Shown: positions 1 to 12,972, numbered from the stretch's first letter. The stretch is DNA of 64,000 nt from Actinokineospora enzanensis DSM 44649 (GCF_000374445.1 NZ_KB894404.1:372001-436000); one strand, 5' to 3'. The notes: generated by a model not told the origin, from the sequence alone. Translations and numbers: made by a program.

Positions 1-1
1 C

Positions 2-3000
2 CGCGTCTCCTACACCTTCGGGTTCGAGGGCCCGGCCGTCACCGTGGACACGGCCTGCTCGTCGTCTCTGGTCGCCCTGCACCTGGCCGCCCAGGCCCTG
101 CGCGCGGGGGAGTGCTCGCTGGCGTTGGCCGGTGGCGTCACGGTCATGTCCACCCCGACCACGTTCATCGAGTTCTCCCGACAAGGCGGCCTCGCCGAGG
201 ACGGCCGCTGCAAGCCGTTCGCCGACGCGGCCGACGGCGTCGGCTGGTCCGAGGGCGTCGGCATGCTGGTACTGGAACGCCTGTCCGACGCCCGCAGGCA
301 CGGCCACGAGGTGCTGGCGATCGTCCGGGGCAGCGCGATCAACCAGGACGGCGCGTCCAACGGCCTCACCGCGCCGAACGGTCCGTCCCAGCAACGGGTG
401 ATCCGCCGGGCCCTGGCAAGCGCCGGACTGTCCACTGTGGATGTCGACGCGGTCGAGGCGCACGGCACCGGGACGACGTTGGGTGACCCGATCGAGGCCC
501 AGGCGCTGTTGGCGACCTATGGTCAGGACCGGGATCGTCCACTGTGGCTGGGGTCGGTGAAGTCCAACCTCGGGCACACCCAGGCGGCCGCCGGGGCCGC
601 CGGGGTGATCAAGATGATCATGGCCATGCGTCATGGTGTGCTGCCCAGGACCCTGCACGTGGACGACCCGTCCGCACATGTGGACTGGACGGCAGGCTCG
701 GTCGAGCTGCTGACCGAGGAAATCTCGTGGCAGGCGGGCGAGCGTCCGCGCCGGGCGGGTGTGTCGTCGTTCGGGATCAGTGGCACCAACGCGCACGTGA
801 TCCTCGAACAACCCGAGCCGAGCGTGGTGGCCGACGAGCCGAAGGACCTGGCGGTGGTGCCGTTGGTGCTGTCGGCCAAGTCCGAGGCGGGCCTCCGTGC
901 CCAGGCCGAACGTCTGGCCGCGCACGGGACCACGAGTCTCCTGGACCTGGCGTACTCCCTGGTGACCGCACGGTCGACCTTCGCCTACCGCGCGGTCGTC
1001 ACGGCCACGGACCTCCTGCCCGCCCTGGCCGCAGGCGAGGCCGTTCCGGGCGTCATCCAGGGCGTCGCCCGGCCCGGCAGGACGGCGTTCGTCTTCTCCG
1101 GTCAGGGCTCCCAGCGCCTGGGCATGGGCCGGGAGCTGTACGAGCGGTTCCCGGTCTTCGCGGCGGCCTTCGACGCGGTGTGCGCCGGTCTGGACGAGCA
1201 CCTGGACCAGTCGGCCAAGTCCGTGATCTGGGGTGAGGACGCCGACCTGGCCGACGAGACCGTGCACGCCCAGACGGGTCTGTTCGCGCTCGGGGTCGCC
1301 CTGTTCCGTCTGATCGAGTCCTTCGGCGTCCGCCCGGACTACCTCGCGGGCCACTCGATCGGCGAGGTCGCCGCCGCCCACATCGCGGGCGTGCTGTCCC
1401 TGGCGGACGCGTGTGCGTTGGTGGCCGCGCGCGGCAAGCTGATGCAGGCCCTGCCCACCGGAGGGGCCATGGTCGCCATCGCGGCCACCGAAGACGAGAT
1501 CCTCCCGTTCCTGACCGACAAGGTGTCCATCGCCGCCATCAACGGCCCTTCCGCACTGGTGATCTCGGGTGACGAGGCCGCTGTGCTGCAGGTGGCAGAC
1601 GAGTTCGCAGCGCGTGGCCACAAGACGACCCGTCTCCGCGTCTCCCACGCGTTCCACTCGCCCCTGATGGAGCCCATGCTGGCGGAGTTCCGCGCCGTGG
1701 CCGCTCGTCTGTCCTATGCGGAACCGGCGATTCCCTTGGTGTCGAATGTGACCGGGACAATGGCGACCGAGTACACACCGGACTACTGGGTCGACCACGT
1801 CCGCCAGGCGGTCCGCTTCGCCGACGGCGTGACCACGCTCGACGCCGCCGGTGTCACCCGCTACCTGGAACTCGGCCCGGACGCGGTGCTGACCGGCATG
1901 ATCGCCACCTGCCTGCCGGACCCCCTGCTCATCCCGCTGCTGCGCAAGAACCGCCCCGAAGAGACCACCGCGCTGGACGCCCTGGCCCACCTGCACGTCT
2001 CCGGCGCCACCGTCACCTGGCCGACCCTCTTCGTCGACACCGGCGCCCGGCGCGTCGACCTGCCCACCTACGCGTTCCAACACCAGCGCTTCTGGCCGAA
2101 GCCGACCCTCCGCGCGGGCGGGGCCACCGCCATCGGCCTGACCGCCACCAACCACCCACTGCTCGGCGCGGCGGTCGAGGTTCCCGGCAACGGCACCGTG
2201 TTCACCTCGCGGCTGTCGGTGCGGACCCACCCGTGGCTGGCCGAGCACGTCGTCCTGGGCTCGACCATCGTCCCCGGCACCGCCTTCGTCGACCTGGCCC
2301 TGCACGCCGGTGACGAACTCGGCTGCCCCCGCGTCGAGGAACTGACCCTCGCGGCCCCGCTGGTACTGCCCGACCACGGCGGCATCCAGCTCCAGGCCTG
2401 GGTGGGCGAGCCCGACACCACGGGCCACCGCCCGATCACCATCCGCTCCCGCCCCGAATCCACCGACGACTGGCAGCTCCACGCCACCGGCGAACTGACT
2501 CCCGCCGACCACCCCACTCCCGCAGTCACTCCGTGGCCGCTGGCCGAGGCCGACCCGATCGACGTGACCGACGCGTACGACAACCTCGCGACCGCCGGTT
2601 TCGACTACGGCCCCACCTTCCAGGGCCTCCGCGCCGCCTGGCGTCACGGCGACGAGATCCTCGCCGAGGTCGCCCTCCCGGACCCCGCCGAGGCACCGGC
2701 GTTCGGCCTGCACCCCGCCCTCCTGGACGCGACCCTGCATGCCGCCGCGTTCCTGGGCACCGGCGACTCCGGTGTGCCGTTCTCCTGGCGTGGCATCTCC
2801 CTGCACACCACCGGCGCCGCTGCCCTGCACGCCCGCCTCACCGCGACCGACTCCGGCCTGTCGATCACCATCGACACCCCCGACGGCACCCCCGTCGCGA
2901 CTGTGGACACCCTCACCGTCCGCCCCATCACCACGGACCAGCTCGCTCCCAGCTCGCTGTTCCATCTCGACTGGCTGCCTGCCGACGTCTCCGAGGACGC

Positions 3001-4726
3001 CACGATCTCGGCCGCGATCATCGGCCCGGACCACGGCCTCCTGTCCCACCTGGACCTGCCCGTTCACAACGACCTGGCAGACCTGGTCCGGTCCGGCCTC
3101 CCGGACGTGGTCGCGGTGCAGATCGTCGGCACCTCATCGGTCGTGGACGACGTGCACGCCACCACCGCCCGCGTACTGGAACTGACCCAGTCCTGGCTGG
3201 CCCGGACCGAGCAGTCCCGCCTGGTCTTCATCACCCGGGGCGCGACCACCGGCACCGACCTGGTGGGCGCCGCGGTCTGGGGCCTGATCCGCTCCGCCCA
3301 GTCGGAACACCCGGGCCGCTTCGCCCTGATCGACCAGGACTCGGGCCCGATCCCACTGTCCGTCCTGAACTCCGACGAACCCCAACTTCTCATCCGCGAC
3401 GGCAACCCCTTGGCGGCCAGGCTCACCAAGACCCCGCCCACCACCGACCGCCCCGTCTGGTCCGATATGCAGGGCACCGTTCTGATCACCGGCGGCACCG
3501 GCGGTCTGGGCAGGCTGGTGGCCCGGCACCTGGTGGCCGAGCACGGCGTCCGGGACCTGCTCCTGGTCAGCCGTCGCGGCCCGTCCGCCGAGGGTGCCGC
3601 CGACCTGGTGACCGAGCTGGCAGGCCACGGCGCCAGGGTCGACCTGGTCGCCTGCGACGTGACCGACCCGGCGGCCGTGACCGACCTGCTGGACCGCCAC
3701 CCGGTGGCCGCAGTGATCCACACGGCGGGTGTCCTGGACGACGGCGTGCTCACCGCCCTGACCCCCGAGCGGCTCTCGACCGTGCTCCGCCCCAAGGTCG
3801 ACGCGGCCTGGAACCTGCACCAGGCGACCCGGGACCGGGACCTGGCGGCCTTCGTCCTGTTCTCGTCCATCGCGGGCACCCTGGGCAACCCCGGCCAGGC
3901 CAACTACGCCGCAGGCAACACGTTCCTGGACGCCCTGGCCCACCACCGCCACTCCGCAGGTCTGCCCGCCCGGTCGCTCGCCTGGGGTCCGTGGACCCAG
4001 GACACCGGCATGACCACTCAACGTGCCGCCCGCTCCGGCATGCAGGAGATCACCCCGAGCCACGGCATGGCCCTGCTCGACACGGCGGTCGCCGGTGATC
4101 TCCCGGTGGTCGCCCCCGTCCTGCTGGACCTGCCCACCTGGCGCACCCGTGCCGAGGTCCCCACGATCCTCGGCGCCCTGGTCCGCACCCGCTCCCGCCG
4201 CGCCGCCGCCACCCCGGCCAACCTGACCCAGAAACTCGTCGGCCTCCCCGCGGACCAGCAGCACGAACTCCTTCTCGACGCGGTCCGCACCCAGATCGCC
4301 ACCGTCCTCGGCCACCCGGACACGTCGGCGATCGACCCCGCCCGCCCATTCCAGGACCTGGGCTTCGACTCCCTCACGGCGATCGAACTGCGCAACCGCC
4401 TCAACACCCTCACCGGCCTGCGCCTCCCGGCGACCCTCCTGTTCGACTACCCCACCACCACCGACCTCATCACCCACCTGACCCCGCACCTCATCCCCGA
4501 CGAGACCCCCACCCCGCACGCCATCCTCACCGAGCTGGACCGCCTGGACACCCTCCTGGACCTGGACGTCACCGACGACCTGCACCAGCAGATCACCGCC
4601 CGGCTCGACATCCTCAGGTCGAAGCTGTCGGCGGCCCGGACCGCCCCCAGGGACGAGTTCGACTTCGAGTCGGCCTCCGACGAGGAGGTCTTCCGAATCC
4701 TGGACAACGAACTCGGCCTGTCCTGA
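2..4726 (+). CDS. Type I polyketide synthase, extension module KS-AT-DH-KR-ACP (5' truncated by window edge)
   Basis: C-terminal part of a modular PKS, read in frame from base 2; its start is off the left edge. Numbering from there, the KS cysteine lies in VDTACSSS (C19). The AT has GQGSQ near 365, GHSIGE near 450 and HAFH near 549, which predicts malonyl-CoA. The DH has [10 protein letters not shown] and HPALLDA. The KR has GGTGGLG near 1160, an LDD motif (B-type stereochemistry) and the NYAAGN tyrosine. The ACP has GFDSL near 1455. The last 70 residues look like a docking helix region. With active KR and DH it makes one alkene unit, as expected for a polyene. It converges on the starter PKS across two terminators. 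Domain calls are seen; the product class is inferred from neighbours. Confidence 0.96.
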   Translation, partial: RVSYTFGFEGPAVTVDTACSSSLVALHLAAQALRAGECSLALAGGVTVMSTPTTFIEFSRQGGLAEDGRCKPFADAADGVGWSEGVGMLVLERLSDARRHGHEVLAIVRGSAINQDGASNGLTAPNGPSQQRVIRRALASAGLSTVDVDAVEAHGTGTTLGDPIEAQALLATYGQDRDRPLWLGSVKSNLGHTQAAAGAAGVIKMIMAMRHGVLPRTLHVDDPSAHVDWTAGSVELLTEEISWQAGERPRRAGVSSFGISGTNAHVILEQPEPSVVADEPKDLAVVPLVLSAKSEAGLRAQAERLAAHGTTSLLDLAYSLVTARSTFAYRAVVTATDLLPALAAGEAVPGVIQGVARPGRTAFVFSGQGSQRLGMGRELYERFPVFAAAFDAVCAGLDEHLDQSAKSVIWGEDADLADETVHAQTGLFALGVALFRLIESFGVRPDYLAGHSIGEVAAAHIAGVLSLADACALVAARGKLMQALPTGGAMVAIAATEDEILPFLTDKVSIAAINGPSALVISGDEAAVLQVADEFAARGHKTTRLRVSHAFHSPLMEPMLAEFRAVAARLSYAEPAIPLVSNVTGTMATEYTPDYWVDHVRQAVRFADGVTTLDAAGVTRYLELGPDAVLTGMIATCLPDPLLIPLLRKNRPEETTALDALAHLHVSGATVTWPTLFVDTGARRVDLPTYAFQHQRFWPKPTLRAGGATAIGLTATNHPLLGAAVEVPGNGTVFTSRLSVRTHPWLAEHVVLGSTIVPGTAFVDLALHAGDELGCPRVEELTLAAPLVLPDHGGIQLQAWVGEPDTTGHRPITIRSRPESTDDWQLHATGELTPADHPTPAVTPWPLAEADPIDVTDAYDNLATAGFDYGPTFQGLRAAWRHGDEILAEVALPDPAEAPAFGLHPALLDATLHAAAFLGTGDSGVPFSWRGISLHTTGAAALHARLTATDSGLSITIDTPDGTPVATVDTLTVRPITTDQLAPSSLFHLDWLPADVSEDATISAAIIGPDHGLLSHLDLPVHNDLADLVRSGLPDVVAVQIVGTSSVVDDVHATTARVLELTQSWLARTEQSRLVFITRGATTGTDLVGAAVWGLIRSAQSEHPGRFALIDQDSGPIPLSVLNSDEPQLLIRDGNPLAARLTKTPPTTDRPVWSDMQGTVLITGGTGGLGRLVARHLVAEHGVRDLLLVSRRGPSAEGAADLVTELAGHGARVDLVACDVTDPAAVTDLLDRHPVAAVIHTAGVLDDGVLTALTPERLSTVLRPKVDAAWNLHQATRDRDLAAFVLFSSIAGTLGNPGQANYAAGNTFLDALAHHRHSAGLPARSLAWGPWTQDTGMTTQRAARSGMQEITPSHGMALLDTAVAGDLPVVAPVLLDLPTWRTRAEVPTILGALVRTRSRRAAATPANLTQKLVGLPADQQHELLLDAVRTQIATVLGHPDTSAIDPARPFQDLGFDSLTAIELRNRLNTLTGLRLPATLLFDYPTTTDLITHLTPHLIPDETPTPHAILTELDRLDTLLDLDVTDDLHQQITARLDILRSKLSAARTAPRDEFDFESASDEEVFRILDNELGLS

Positions 4727-4742
4727 CCGGACCGCCGGAACG

Positions 4743-4778
4743 GACAACGCCCCATCTCAGCCGAGACGGGGCGTTGTC
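4743..4778. terminator. Bidirectional terminator hairpin between convergent PKS genes
   Basis: A 16-bp inverted repeat with one mismatch and a 4-base loop (AGCC) starts 16 bases after the stop of the plus-strand PKS. GC-rich stems without a T-tract are usual for actinomycete terminators. Confidence 0.8.
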
Positions 4779-4808
4779 GTCTGCCAGGCCAGAATCACCG
4801 GTACAAAG

Positions 4809-4846
4809 CAACAGCGCCCTGTCTCCGCGGAGACAGGGCGCTGTTG
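4809..4846. terminator. Second terminator hairpin between convergent PKS genes
   Basis: A perfect 16-bp inverted repeat around a 6-base CCGCGG centre lies 9 bases past the stop of the minus-strand starter PKS. It resembles the hairpin at 4743, so each convergent PKS gene has its own stop signal. Confidence 0.8.
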
Positions 4847-4855
4847 TCGAGTCTG

Positions 4856-7800
4856 TCAGCCGTTGTCCAGAAGCTGGAACAGCTCCTCATCGCTGGCTTC
4901 CCCGACATCCACCCCGCTGGCCGTCCCAGGACTCCAGCGCCCCACGATCGTCCGCAACCGCGACATGACACCGGCGTCAACGGCCCCCGAGGCCAGCAGG
5001 TTCTCCAACCGCCCCACCAACTCGGCCGCGTCCCCGGTCGGAACAACCTCACCCCGAATGAACCGAACAAGCGCCCCCGGCGTCGGGTAGTCGAACACCA
5101 GCGTCGCGGGCAACCGCACCCCGCACGCCGTCGTGATCCGGTTTCGCAGCTCGATCGTGTTCAGCGAGGTGACCCCCATGTCCGCGAACGACTGCGCGGC
5201 ATCGTCCACCGACTTCCCCAACACAGCGCCGACCTCCCGCAGCACCATGTCCCCCAACACTTTCTCCAGTTCCCGCCCGCTCAACCCACCCAACGACAGC
5301 GAGCGCTCCACCACCGGCGCGGCCGCAGCCACAGCGCCGGCCCCACCCAACCAGTACTCCCCGTGCTGGAACGCATAGGTAGGCAACGGCACCGTCCGGG
5401 CCCCGGGAAGCACCGCCTCCCAATCAACCCCCACCCCATGCCCATGCAGCCGACCGACCGCACCCAACACACCACGCACCTCGTCAGCCCCGGCCACCGG
5501 CACGACCACCCCGCCGCACTCGTCGATCATCGGCGCGAGCGCGGCACCAGGCCCGAGTTCGACGAACGCCGAGACCCCGGCCCCTGTCAACCAGTCCACG
5601 GAGTCCTTGAAGCGCACCACATCCCGCACATGCCGAACCCAATACCCCGGGTCCCGGGCCTCCGCCGAGGTCAACAACTTCCCGGTCAGGTCCGACACCA
5701 CCGGGATCCCCGGCGCGGAGAACCCGAGCTCCTCGACAGCGGAGGCGAACTCCGCCAACATCGGCTCCATCAATACCGAATGAAACGCATGGCTGACCGC
5801 GAGCGCGGTGGCCTTGTGCCCGGCCACCGTCAACTCCCCGGCAAGCTCCCGAACCGCCGCCCCCTCCCCGGACAGCACCACAGACCGAGGCCCGTTCACC
5901 GCCGCGAGAGACACCGACTCGCGCCCGACCAACCACTCCGCGACGTCGTCCTCGCCAAGCCGAACCGCCAGCATCTCCCCACCTGCAGGCAACGCCCCCA
6001 TCAACCGCGCCCGCGCCGCGACCAACACGCACGCGTCCCCCAGCGACAACACCCCCGACACATGCGCCGCCGCGACCTCGCCGACCGAGTGCCCCACCAG
6101 ATAGTCCGGCACAACACCCCAGGACTCGAACAACCGGTACAACGCCACCTCGAACGCGAACAACGCAGGCTGCGCGTACGCCGTGTCATCCAGCAGCGTG
6201 TCATCCAGCGCCCCGGCATCAGCCCACATCACCGACGCCAACGGCCGATCCAACAACGGATCGAGAATCCCCAGAACCTCGTTCAACGCCGCCTCGAAAA
6301 CGGGGTACGCGACCAACCCCCGCCCCATCCCGACCCGCTGGCTCCCCTGCCCGGCGAACACGAACGCCAACTTCCCCCGCCCACCCCGCACAACCTGTCC
6401 GACATCAGCGAGCGCCGCCACCAACTCGTCCCGCTCACCGACCACGACCACCTGATGCTCATGCCGAGCCCGCGTGGTGGCCAACGAGTACGCGACATCC
6501 ACCGCAGACAGCCCAGGATGCCTGTCCACATGCTCGGCCAACCGCCGCGCCTGCTCCCGGACCGCCTGCTCGGACCGCCCGGACAACACCCACGGCACGA
6601 TCCCGCGATCCTCCCGGCCCGCCACGGCGTCGTCCGGCGACTCCTCCAGGATCACATGCGCGTTGGTCCCGCTGATCCCGAACGACGACACCCCCGCCCG
6701 CCGCGCAATCCCGGCCACCCGCGGCCAAGGCCGGGCCTCGGTCAGCAACCGCACCCCATCCGACCAGTCCACATGCGACGAAGGCGCGTCCACATGCAAC
6801 GTCTTCGGCAATACCCCATGCCCCAGGGCGAGCACCATCTTGATGACCCCGGTGACCCCGGCGGCCGCCTGCGCATGCCCGATGTTCGACTTCACCGACC
6901 CCAACCAGAGCGGCTCCGCCCGCTCCCGCCCATAAGCCGAGATCAACGCCTGCGCCTCGATCGGATCACCCAACGTCGTCCCGGTCCCGTGCGCTTCCAC
7001 GGCCGACACATCCCCGGGCTCCAGCCCGGCGTCGGTCAGGGCCTGCCGGATCACCCGCCGCTGCGCGGGCCCGTTGGGCGCGGTCAGCCCGTTCGACGTC
7101 CCGTCCTGGTTGATCGCCGACCCGCGCACCACGGCCAGCACCCGGTGCCCGTTCCGCCGGGCATCACTCAACCGCTCCAGCACGACCAGCGCTACACCCT
7201 CCGACCAGGCCGCCCCGTCCGCAGAGTCCGCGAACGACTTGCACCGCCCATCCGGAGACAGCCCACGCAGCCGGGAGAACCGCACGAACGAATCGGGCGT
7301 CGCCATCACCGCGACCCCGCCCGCGATCGCCAACGACGACTCCCCGGCCTTCAGCGACCGGCCCGCCAGGTGCAGCGCGACCAGGGACGACGAACAAGCG
7401 GTGTCCACGGTCAACGCGGGCCCCTCGAACCCGTACGCGTGCGCCAGCCGCCCGGACAGCGCGCTCGACGCCGTGCCGATGCTCAGCAGCCCCTCGATCT
7501 CCGCCGGGTACCCGGCGGCATGTGCCGCGTAGTCCTGGTACATCGCGCCGACGAACACCCCGGTCCGACTCCCGCGCAACGCCGTCGGGTCGATCCCGGC
7601 CCGCTCCAACGCCTCCCACGCGGTCTCCAACAGCAGCCGCTGCTGCGGATCCGTCGCCAACGCCTCCCGGTCGGAGAACCCGAAGAACCCGGCGTCGAAG
7701 TAGCTCGCGTTGTGCAGGAACCCGCCCTCACGCACATAGCTGGTCCCGACGCGCTCCGGATCGGGATCGAACAACCCGTCAAGATCCCACCCCCGGTCGA

Positions 7801-9769
7801 CCGGGAACCCGGAGATCGCGTCGACCTCCCCGTCGACCAGCGCCCACAGCCCCTCCGGGGACACCACCCCGCCCGGCAGCCGACAGGCCATCCCGACGAT
7901 CACCACCGGCTCGTCCGCGCCGAGGTCGACCTCCGCCTCGTCCTCCGCCTGCCCGACCAACGACCGCGCGACGGCGGCCGGGCTGGGGAAGTCGTAGGCC
8001 AGACTCGCCGTCAACGGCGTGCCGACGGCCTCGGCGAGCGCGTTCCGGAACCGGATCGCCAGGATCGAGTCCAGCCCGTGCTCCCGGAACGTCGCCTCGG
8101 GGGAGAACTCCGCGTCGACCACCTCGGCCAGACAGGCGCGAACCAGCTCCAACGCCTCCTCGAACGTCCGCAGCCGCGTGGGCCGGGAGTCCACGGTCGT
8201 CCGGACGAGTTCCTCCAACGCCCGCCGATGCGGCTTCCCGGCGGGCGTCCGGGGAAGATCGGGCACCACGATCAGCTCCAGCGGGATCTTGTAGTCCGCG
8301 ACATCCCGGCCCTTCAGGAACCCGGTCACCGAGGCCAGGTCGATCGACCGGTCGGCCCGCTCGGTGAGCACCAGGCACGGGTACTCGCCGAGCCGCTCGT
8401 CCGGCTTGCCCACCACCGCGAGCGGCCCGATCCCCGGCAGGTCCGCCAGCACCCCCTGCACCTCGGTCGCGGTGAACTTCCGCCCGCCCACGTTGATCAG
8501 CTCGGCCGACCGCCCGCCGAACCGCACCAGCCCGCCGTCGACGCTCGCCAGGTCCCCGGTCCGCAGCCACCCGTCCGGCGTCATCGCCGCCCGGGTCAGC
8601 TCGACGTCGCCGAAGTAGCCACGGAACATCCCGGCGCTGCGGTACTGCAACTCGCCGACGGTCCCGGGCGCGCACTCCAGTCCGTCCTCATCGACCACCC
8701 GCACCCGCGCGCCCCGCGTCGGCCGCCCGACACTCGTGGCCGCGACCTCGGCAGGCTCGTCCGCGCGAGTGCACGTCCCCGTGCCCACCTCGGACATCCC
8801 CCACACCACGACCAACGCGGTGTCCAGGGCGTCCCGCACCTGCCCGACCAGCGCCCCGGAGATCGCCGCCCCCGCCGTCCGCACCTCCACCGGCCGGAAC
8901 CCGGCGGCCGCGCCCGACTCCGCCAGCCTGCCCACGACGTCGTGCAGCTGCGTCGGCACGGCGAACACGACGCTGGGACGGACCCGCCTGCCGAGTTCGA
9001 GGAACCGATCGGGATCCCACCCGCGCAACAACACCTGCCTGCACGCCGCGAACAGCGCCGAGTGGATCGACTGCAACCCGAACAGGTGCGTCAGCGGACA
9101 GGCCGTGATCACCGCGTCGCCGAACGCCGCGCTCTCCGCCGTGACCGCGGCCGTGTTGGACAGCAGCCCGTCGTGGCTGTGCAGGCAGATCTTGGGCCGC
9201 GCGGAGGTGGTCGCCGACGACGGCATCAACATGAACGGCATGTCCGGCCGTACCTCGACCGACCGTGGCCGCTCACCCACCCACGCGGCCACCAGGCTCG
9301 CGACCGAGGTCTCGCCGTCCCCGGCCACGAGCACGGCCCGCACCGACGACACGGCCGCCAGCGTCTCCCGCCACGCGTCGTCCAGTTCCGGCAACACCAC
9401 GACGACCGGCTCCACCCGGGTCAGCAGCGCCAGCACGTCCGGCCGCCCGTTCCCGCTGTGGATCGGCATCATCACCGCGCCGACCGCCGCCACGGCGAGG
9501 TGCGCGGTCTGGAACTCCCAGCAGTTCGGCAGCTGGGCCGCGACCACGTCCCCCGGCCCGACCCCGATCTCCTGGAGCCCGCGGGCCAGCGCGTCCACCT
9601 CCACCGCCCACCGCCGCCACGTCCACGACCGGTCCCCGTCGACCAGCGCGACCGCGTCGGGATCCACCGCCACGGCCGCGGCGAACACCCCCGGCAGCGT
9701 GTGGCCGGTCAGCGCCCCTTCACGGTCGGTGGTCGGAACGACGAGGTAGTCATCTCGGTGGACGGACAC
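4856..9769 (-). CDS. Starter type I polyketide synthase: CoA ligase-ACP-KS-AT-ACP (p-aminobenzoate loading)
   Basis: About 1637 residues. Residues 1-510 are an ANL acyl-CoA ligase with an altered P-loop ([10 protein letters not shown] near 184), [32 protein letters not shown] and the catalytic lysine in [10 protein letters not shown]. An ACP follows (GLDSI near 565), then a KS (VDTACSSS near 788), an AT with GHSVGE and HAFH (malonyl-type) and a second ACP (GVTSL near 1533). There is no KR or DH, so the first condensation keeps its ketone. That fits the p-aminoacetophenone head of candicidin-type heptaenes. The GTG at 9769 follows a GGGAG site; GTG 9775 is possible. The frame stays open into pabAB, but that extension reads as shadow. 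pabAB and pabC beside it support p-aminobenzoate as starter (inference). Confidence 0.93.
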   Translation of the reverse strand: MSVHRDDYLVVPTTDREGALTGHTLPGVFAAAVAVDPDAVALVDGDRSWTWRRWAVEVDALARGLQEIGVGPGDVVAAQLPNCWEFQTAHLAVAAVGAVMMPIHSGNGRPDVLALLTRVEPVVVVLPELDDAWRETLAAVSSVRAVLVAGDGETSVASLVAAWVGERPRSVEVRPDMPFMLMPSSATTSARPKICLHSHDGLLSNTAAVTAESAAFGDAVITACPLTHLFGLQSIHSALFAACRQVLLRGWDPDRFLELGRRVRPSVVFAVPTQLHDVVGRLAESGAAAGFRPVEVRTAGAAISGALVGQVRDALDTALVVVWGMSEVGTGTCTRADEPAEVAATSVGRPTRGARVRVVDEDGLECAPGTVGELQYRSAGMFRGYFGDVELTRAAMTPDGWLRTGDLASVDGGLVRFGGRSAELINVGGRKFTATEVQGVLADLPGIGPLAVVGKPDERLGEYPCLVLTERADRSIDLASVTGFLKGRDVADYKIPLELIVVPDLPRTPAGKPHRRALEELVRTTVDSRPTRLRTFEEALELVRACLAEVVDAEFSPEATFREHGLDSILAIRFRNALAEAVGTPLTASLAYDFPSPAAVARSLVGQAEDEAEVDLGADEPVVIVGMACRLPGGVVSPEGLWALVDGEVDAISGFPVDRGWDLDGLFDPDPERVGTSYVREGGFLHNASYFDAGFFGFSDREALATDPQQRLLLETAWEALERAGIDPTALRGSRTGVFVGAMYQDYAAHAAGYPAEIEGLLSIGTASSALSGRLAHAYGFEGPALTVDTACSSSLVALHLAGRSLKAGESSLAIAGGVAVMATPDSFVRFSRLRGLSPDGRCKSFADSADGAAWSEGVALVVLERLSDARRNGHRVLAVVRGSAINQDGTSNGLTAPNGPAQRRVIRQALTDAGLEPGDVSAVEAHGTGTTLGDPIEAQALISAYGRERAEPLWLGSVKSNIGHAQAAAGVTGVIKMVLALGHGVLPKTLHVDAPSSHVDWSDGVRLLTEARPWPRVAGIARRAGVSSFGISGTNAHVILEESPDDAVAGREDRGIVPWVLSGRSEQAVREQARRLAEHVDRHPGLSAVDVAYSLATTRARHEHQVVVVGERDELVAALADVGQVVRGGRGKLAFVFAGQGSQRVGMGRGLVAYPVFEAALNEVLGILDPLLDRPLASVMWADAGALDDTLLDDTAYAQPALFAFEVALYRLFESWGVVPDYLVGHSVGEVAAAHVSGVLSLGDACVLVAARARLMGALPAGGEMLAVRLGEDDVAEWLVGRESVSLAAVNGPRSVVLSGEGAAVRELAGELTVAGHKATALAVSHAFHSVLMEPMLAEFASAVEELGFSAPGIPVVSDLTGKLLTSAEARDPGYWVRHVRDVVRFKDSVDWLTGAGVSAFVELGPGAALAPMIDECGGVVVPVAGADEVRGVLGAVGRLHGHGVGVDWEAVLPGARTVPLPTYAFQHGEYWLGGAGAVAAAAPVVERSLSLGGLSGRELEKVLGDMVLREVGAVLGKSVDDAAQSFADMGVTSLNTIELRNRITTACGVRLPATLVFDYPTPGALVRFIRGEVVPTGDAAELVGRLENLLASGAVDAGVMSRLRTIVGRWSPGTASGVDVGEASDEELFQLLDNG

Positions 9770-9849
9770 GCGCACTCCCGGGGTCGAGCGTTGAGCGAAA
9801 CGGGTGCCGGTCTCGCCCGGGGGAGCGGCGGGACCGCTGCCGACCCCGG

Positions 9850-11979
9850 TCAGGAGGTCGTCGGGTTCGAGGCCAGGGAGGCCGTGCGCCGCCCGGGGAA
9901 CTCGGCCTGGAGCAGGTTCAGCAGGGGCGCGGCCTTGACCGCGGTCTCCTCGAACTCGGCCTCCGGCTCGGACATGGCGATGATCGCGCCGCCGACGCCG
10001 TAGCTGAGCCGGTCGCCGTGCAGCACGACGGTGCGGATGACGATGCTCAGGTCCACCGCGCCGGTGAGCGCGAAGTAGCCGATGGCGCCGGAGTAGATGC
10101 CGCGCGGCCTGCCCTCCAGCCGGTCGATGATCTGCATCGTGCGGATCTTGGGCGCGCCGGTCATCGAGCCGCCGGGGAACGCCGACCGGACCGCGTCCAC
10201 CGCGCTGCGGTCCGCCCGCAGCCGGGCCCGCACGGTGCTGACCAGCTGGTGCACGCTGGCGAAGGACTCCACCTCGAACACCGGGTCGGCCACCACCGAG
10301 TCGGTCTCCGCGCACCGGCCGAGGTCGTGCCGGACCAGGTCGACGATCATCAGGTTCTCCGCCCGGTCCTTCTCGCTGGTCGCCAGGTCGGCCACCAGCA
10401 GGGCGTCCTCCGCGGCGGTGGCGCCGCGCGGCCGGGTCCCCTTGATCGGCTTGGACTCCATCAGCCCGTGCCGGTCGATCCGCAGGAACCGTTCCGGCGA
10501 GGTGCTCAGCACGGACAGCTCGCCGAACGCGAGGAACGCGGAGAACGGCGCCGGGCTCGCCCGCCGCAGGAACCGGTAGGCCGACCACGGGTCCAGGTCG
10601 GCCTCGGCCTCGATCATGTTGGTCAGGCACACCTCGTAGGTCTCGCCCGCCCGGATCTCCTCCTGGCAGGCGTCGATGAGCCCCAGGTACGCGTCGCGGT
10701 CGTGGTGCAGGCGCGGCCGGACGCTCGCCGCCTCGGGTGCCCGGCACGGCTCGGGGACCTGCCCGGCCGCGGCCGCCAGCTCGTCCGCCGCGGTCCGCAG
10801 CCACGCGCGCGCCGGGCCCTCGTGGCCGTCCTCGGCGAGCGCCAGCAGGTAGGTCGTGTCGGTCGGGTGGTGGAACACCACCGCGTGGTCGGCGAAGACC
10901 ATGACCGCGTCCGGCTCGGTGGAGCGGTGCGCGAGGTCCCCATCGCACTCGGCCTTCAGCTCGTAGCCGAGGTAGCCGACCCAGCCAAGGGTGAACTCGA
11001 ACGGCAGGTCCGGTGCGTCCAGCCGGATCGAGCGCAGGTCCCGGTCCAGCCAGGTGAGGAACTCCTCGCCGACGACCAGGGTGGCGTTCCCGGCGGTGAC
11101 GGTGACCTTGCGGCCCGGCACGTCGGCGCGGGCGACCCGGCTCAGTGGCCCGGCCGCGTCGCCCATGATGGACAGTTCGCCGCGGGCGCCGCCGACCTGG
11201 CTGCTGTCCAGCCAGAACGGGTGGCGTTCGGACCGCCGGAACAGCCGGTCGAACACCACCTCCGGGTCACACCGGGTCTCGATCCGCTCCACCAGCAACC
11301 GTAAGCGCCGCACCGCGTGCGGCCGTGCTTGCTCGGCGGGCGTCGCGGGCGCGCGTCGGCGCGCCCCGACAGGCACACGCTGGTCGTGTCGTCGGTGATG
11401 GTGGTGGCGTTCGCTCAGGTCGCGGAAGTTCGCCAGCAGCCGCCTGCCGCCGTCCGTGCCGATGGACTCGGGGTGGAACTGCACCCCCCACAGCGGCAGC
11501 TCGCGGTGGCGCAGTCCCATGAGGACACCGTCGGACGCCCAGGCGACCGGTTCCAGGCAGGTGGGCAACCCGGTCACGGCGAGCGAGTGGTACCGCACGA
11601 CCTCAAGGGGGGAGGGGAGCCCGGCGAACAGACCGGTTCCGTCGTGGCTCACCCGGGAACTGCGGCCGTGGCGCGGTTCGGGCGCGCGTCCGACGGACGC
11701 GCCATACGCGAGCGCGAGCCCTTGGTGCCCGAGACACACACCGAGCACGGGCAGCCTGGCCTCGGTCACGATCCGCGCGCACAGGCCGAAGTCGGCAGGC
11801 CGGTGCGGGGTGCCGGGGCCGGGGGAGAGCACGACGTTGTCGAACCCGTCGAGCCACTCCGGTCGCCAGGCCGGGTCGTCGTTGCGGATGACCTCGGGCT
11901 CGGTCCCGTTCACCTGGGCGAGGTAGTGGAACAGGTTGTAGGTAAAGGAATCGTAGTTGTCGACAAGCAACGTGCGCAT
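9850..11979 (-). CDS. pabAB: Aminodeoxychorismate synthase, fused glutaminase and chorismate-binding subunits
   Basis: Converts chorismate and glutamine to 4-amino-4-deoxychorismate, the precursor of p-aminobenzoate. It has 709 residues. The N-terminal 190 are a class I glutamine amidotransferase with nucleophile motif GVCLGHQG and the partner motif QFHPES. The rest is a PabB/TrpE domain ending in GGSMTGAPK. The motif [10 protein letters not shown] has the lysine typical of PabB, where anthranilate synthases have PIAGT, so p-aminobenzoate rather than anthranilate is the expected line. The ATG at 11979 gives the usual [12 protein letters not shown] start. It lies 80 bases upstream of the starter PKS on the same strand, as in aromatic heptaene clusters, and is divergent from pabC. 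Confidence 0.95.
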   Translation of the reverse strand: MRTLLVDNYDSFTYNLFHYLAQVNGTEPEVIRNDDPAWRPEWLDGFDNVVLSPGPGTPHRPADFGLCARIVTEARLPVLGVCLGHQGLALAYGASVGRAPEPRHGRSSRVSHDGTGLFAGLPSPLEVVRYHSLAVTGLPTCLEPVAWASDGVLMGLRHRELPLWGVQFHPESIGTDGGRRLLANFRDLSERHHHHRRHDQRVPVGARRRAPATPAEQARPHAVRRLRLLVERIETRCDPEVVFDRLFRRSERHPFWLDSSQVGGARGELSIMGDAAGPLSRVARADVPGRKVTVTAGNATLVVGEEFLTWLDRDLRSIRLDAPDLPFEFTLGWVGYLGYELKAECDGDLAHRSTEPDAVMVFADHAVVFHHPTDTTYLLALAEDGHEGPARAWLRTAADELAAAAGQVPEPCRAPEAASVRPRLHHDRDAYLGLIDACQEEIRAGETYEVCLTNMIEAEADLDPWSAYRFLRRASPAPFSAFLAFGELSVLSTSPERFLRIDRHGLMESKPIKGTRPRGATAAEDALLVADLATSEKDRAENLMIVDLVRHDLGRCAETDSVVADPVFEVESFASVHQLVSTVRARLRADRSAVDAVRSAFPGGSMTGAPKIRTMQIIDRLEGRPRGIYSGAIGYFALTGAVDLSIVIRTVVLHGDRLSYGVGGAIIAMSEPEAEFEETAVKAAPLLNLLQAEFPGRRTASLASNPTTS

Positions 11980-12171
11980 CGATACTTCCTCATCCAGCGG
12001 GCGGAGGGTCGTCCGCGCGATTCCATTTACCGTTGTCGGCCTTGGCTGCCACTGGTCGGATCATTCGTGTCCGCAATACACCGGATCACACTATTCCGGC
12101 GGTCGTAGGGTTTTCCTTAGTCATCACCGCGTGCGCACGCCCGCCACCCCGTCGAATGGCACGATGGTGGT

Positions 12172-12972
12172 ATGTCCGAACTCGATGGTGCACCGGTGAC
12201 GGTCGACCGGTTACAGGTGCTCGCGATGTACAACTACGGGCACTTCACGACGATGCGCGTCGAGGACGGACGGGTCCGCGGTCTCCCGCTGCACCTGGAC
12301 CGGCTGTCCCACGACGCGCGCGCCGTGTTCGACGCCGACATCGATCCCGACCGCGTCCTCGCCTACGTCCGCCAGGCCGTCGGCGGGCGGACCGGCGCCG
12401 TGGTCGTCCGGGTCACCGTCTACGACCCCGCCCTCGACCTGGGCCATCCCGGAGCCGAGGCGCACCCGCACATCCTGGTCACTACCCGCCCGGCCCCGAA
12501 CCTGCCCTTGTCGCCGCTGACCGTCCAACTGGTACAGCACGCCCGCGACTCGCCCGCGGTCAAGCACGTCGGACTGTTCGGCACGGTGCGATGCAGGCGC
12601 GCCGCCCAGCGGGCCGGGTTCGACGACGTGGTCTTCACCGGGCCCGACGGGGTGATCTCGGAAGGCGCCACCTGGAACCTCGGCGTGGTCGACCCGAACG
12701 GGGTGCGCTGGCCCAGCGCGCCCGCACTACCGGGTGTCACCATGGCCCTATTGCAGCAGGTCGACACCATCCCGGGCGTCGTCGCGCCGGTCACGGTCGA
12801 CGATCTCCGCACGGCGCAGGCCGTCTTCGCCACCAACGCGGCCTTCGGCGTCCGCCCCATCGCCCTGGTCGCGGACGAGACGGGCACGGCCAGGTTCACC
12901 GGCGTGCCCGCTCATCCCACAGTGGACGCTCTCGCCGCCGCCTACGCGGAGATCAAGGGCGACGAGTTGTAG
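12172..12972 (+). CDS. pabC: 4-amino-4-deoxychorismate lyase (class IV PLP enzyme)
   Basis: 266 residues of the class IV aminotransferase fold (BCAT/PabC). The likely Schiff-base lysine is K131 in AVKHVGLFG, and E164 in SEGATWNLG matches the conserved PLP-contacting glutamate. Family knowledge: PabC removes pyruvate from aminodeoxychorismate to give p-aminobenzoate. Placement opposite pabAB supports that over a D-amino acid aminotransferase. It ends exactly where the convergent P450 ends, with no intergenic base. A GGTGG stretch lies 5 bases before the ATG. The 192 bases between pabAB and pabC should hold both promoters. Confidence 0.88.
   Translation: MSELDGAPVTVDRLQVLAMYNYGHFTTMRVEDGRVRGLPLHLDRLSHDARAVFDADIDPDRVLAYVRQAVGGRTGAVVVRVTVYDPALDLGHPGAEAHPHILVTTRPAPNLPLSPLTVQLVQHARDSPAVKHVGLFGTVRCRRAAQRAGFDDVVFTGPDGVISEGATWNLGVVDPNGVRWPSAPALPGVTMALLQQVDTIPGVVAPVTVDDLRTAQAVFATNAAFGVRPIALVADETGTARFTGVPAHPTVDALAAAYAEIKGDEL

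Noticed and set aside
4844-10003. 1719-residue open frame on the plus strand opposite the starter PKS
   Set aside because: It is arginine/proline/glutamine-rich with no domain; it is a GC-rich shadow of the minus-strand PKS, whose motifs are all in place.
9770-10948. N-terminal extension of the starter PKS to 10948
   Set aside because: The extra residues overlap pabAB in another frame and have no ligase features. A GTG with a ribosome site exists at 9769.
9850-11979. Anthranilate synthase instead of aminodeoxychorismate synthase
   Set aside because: The PIKGT motif and the adjacent pabC favour the PABA line; anthranilate synthases carry PIAGT.
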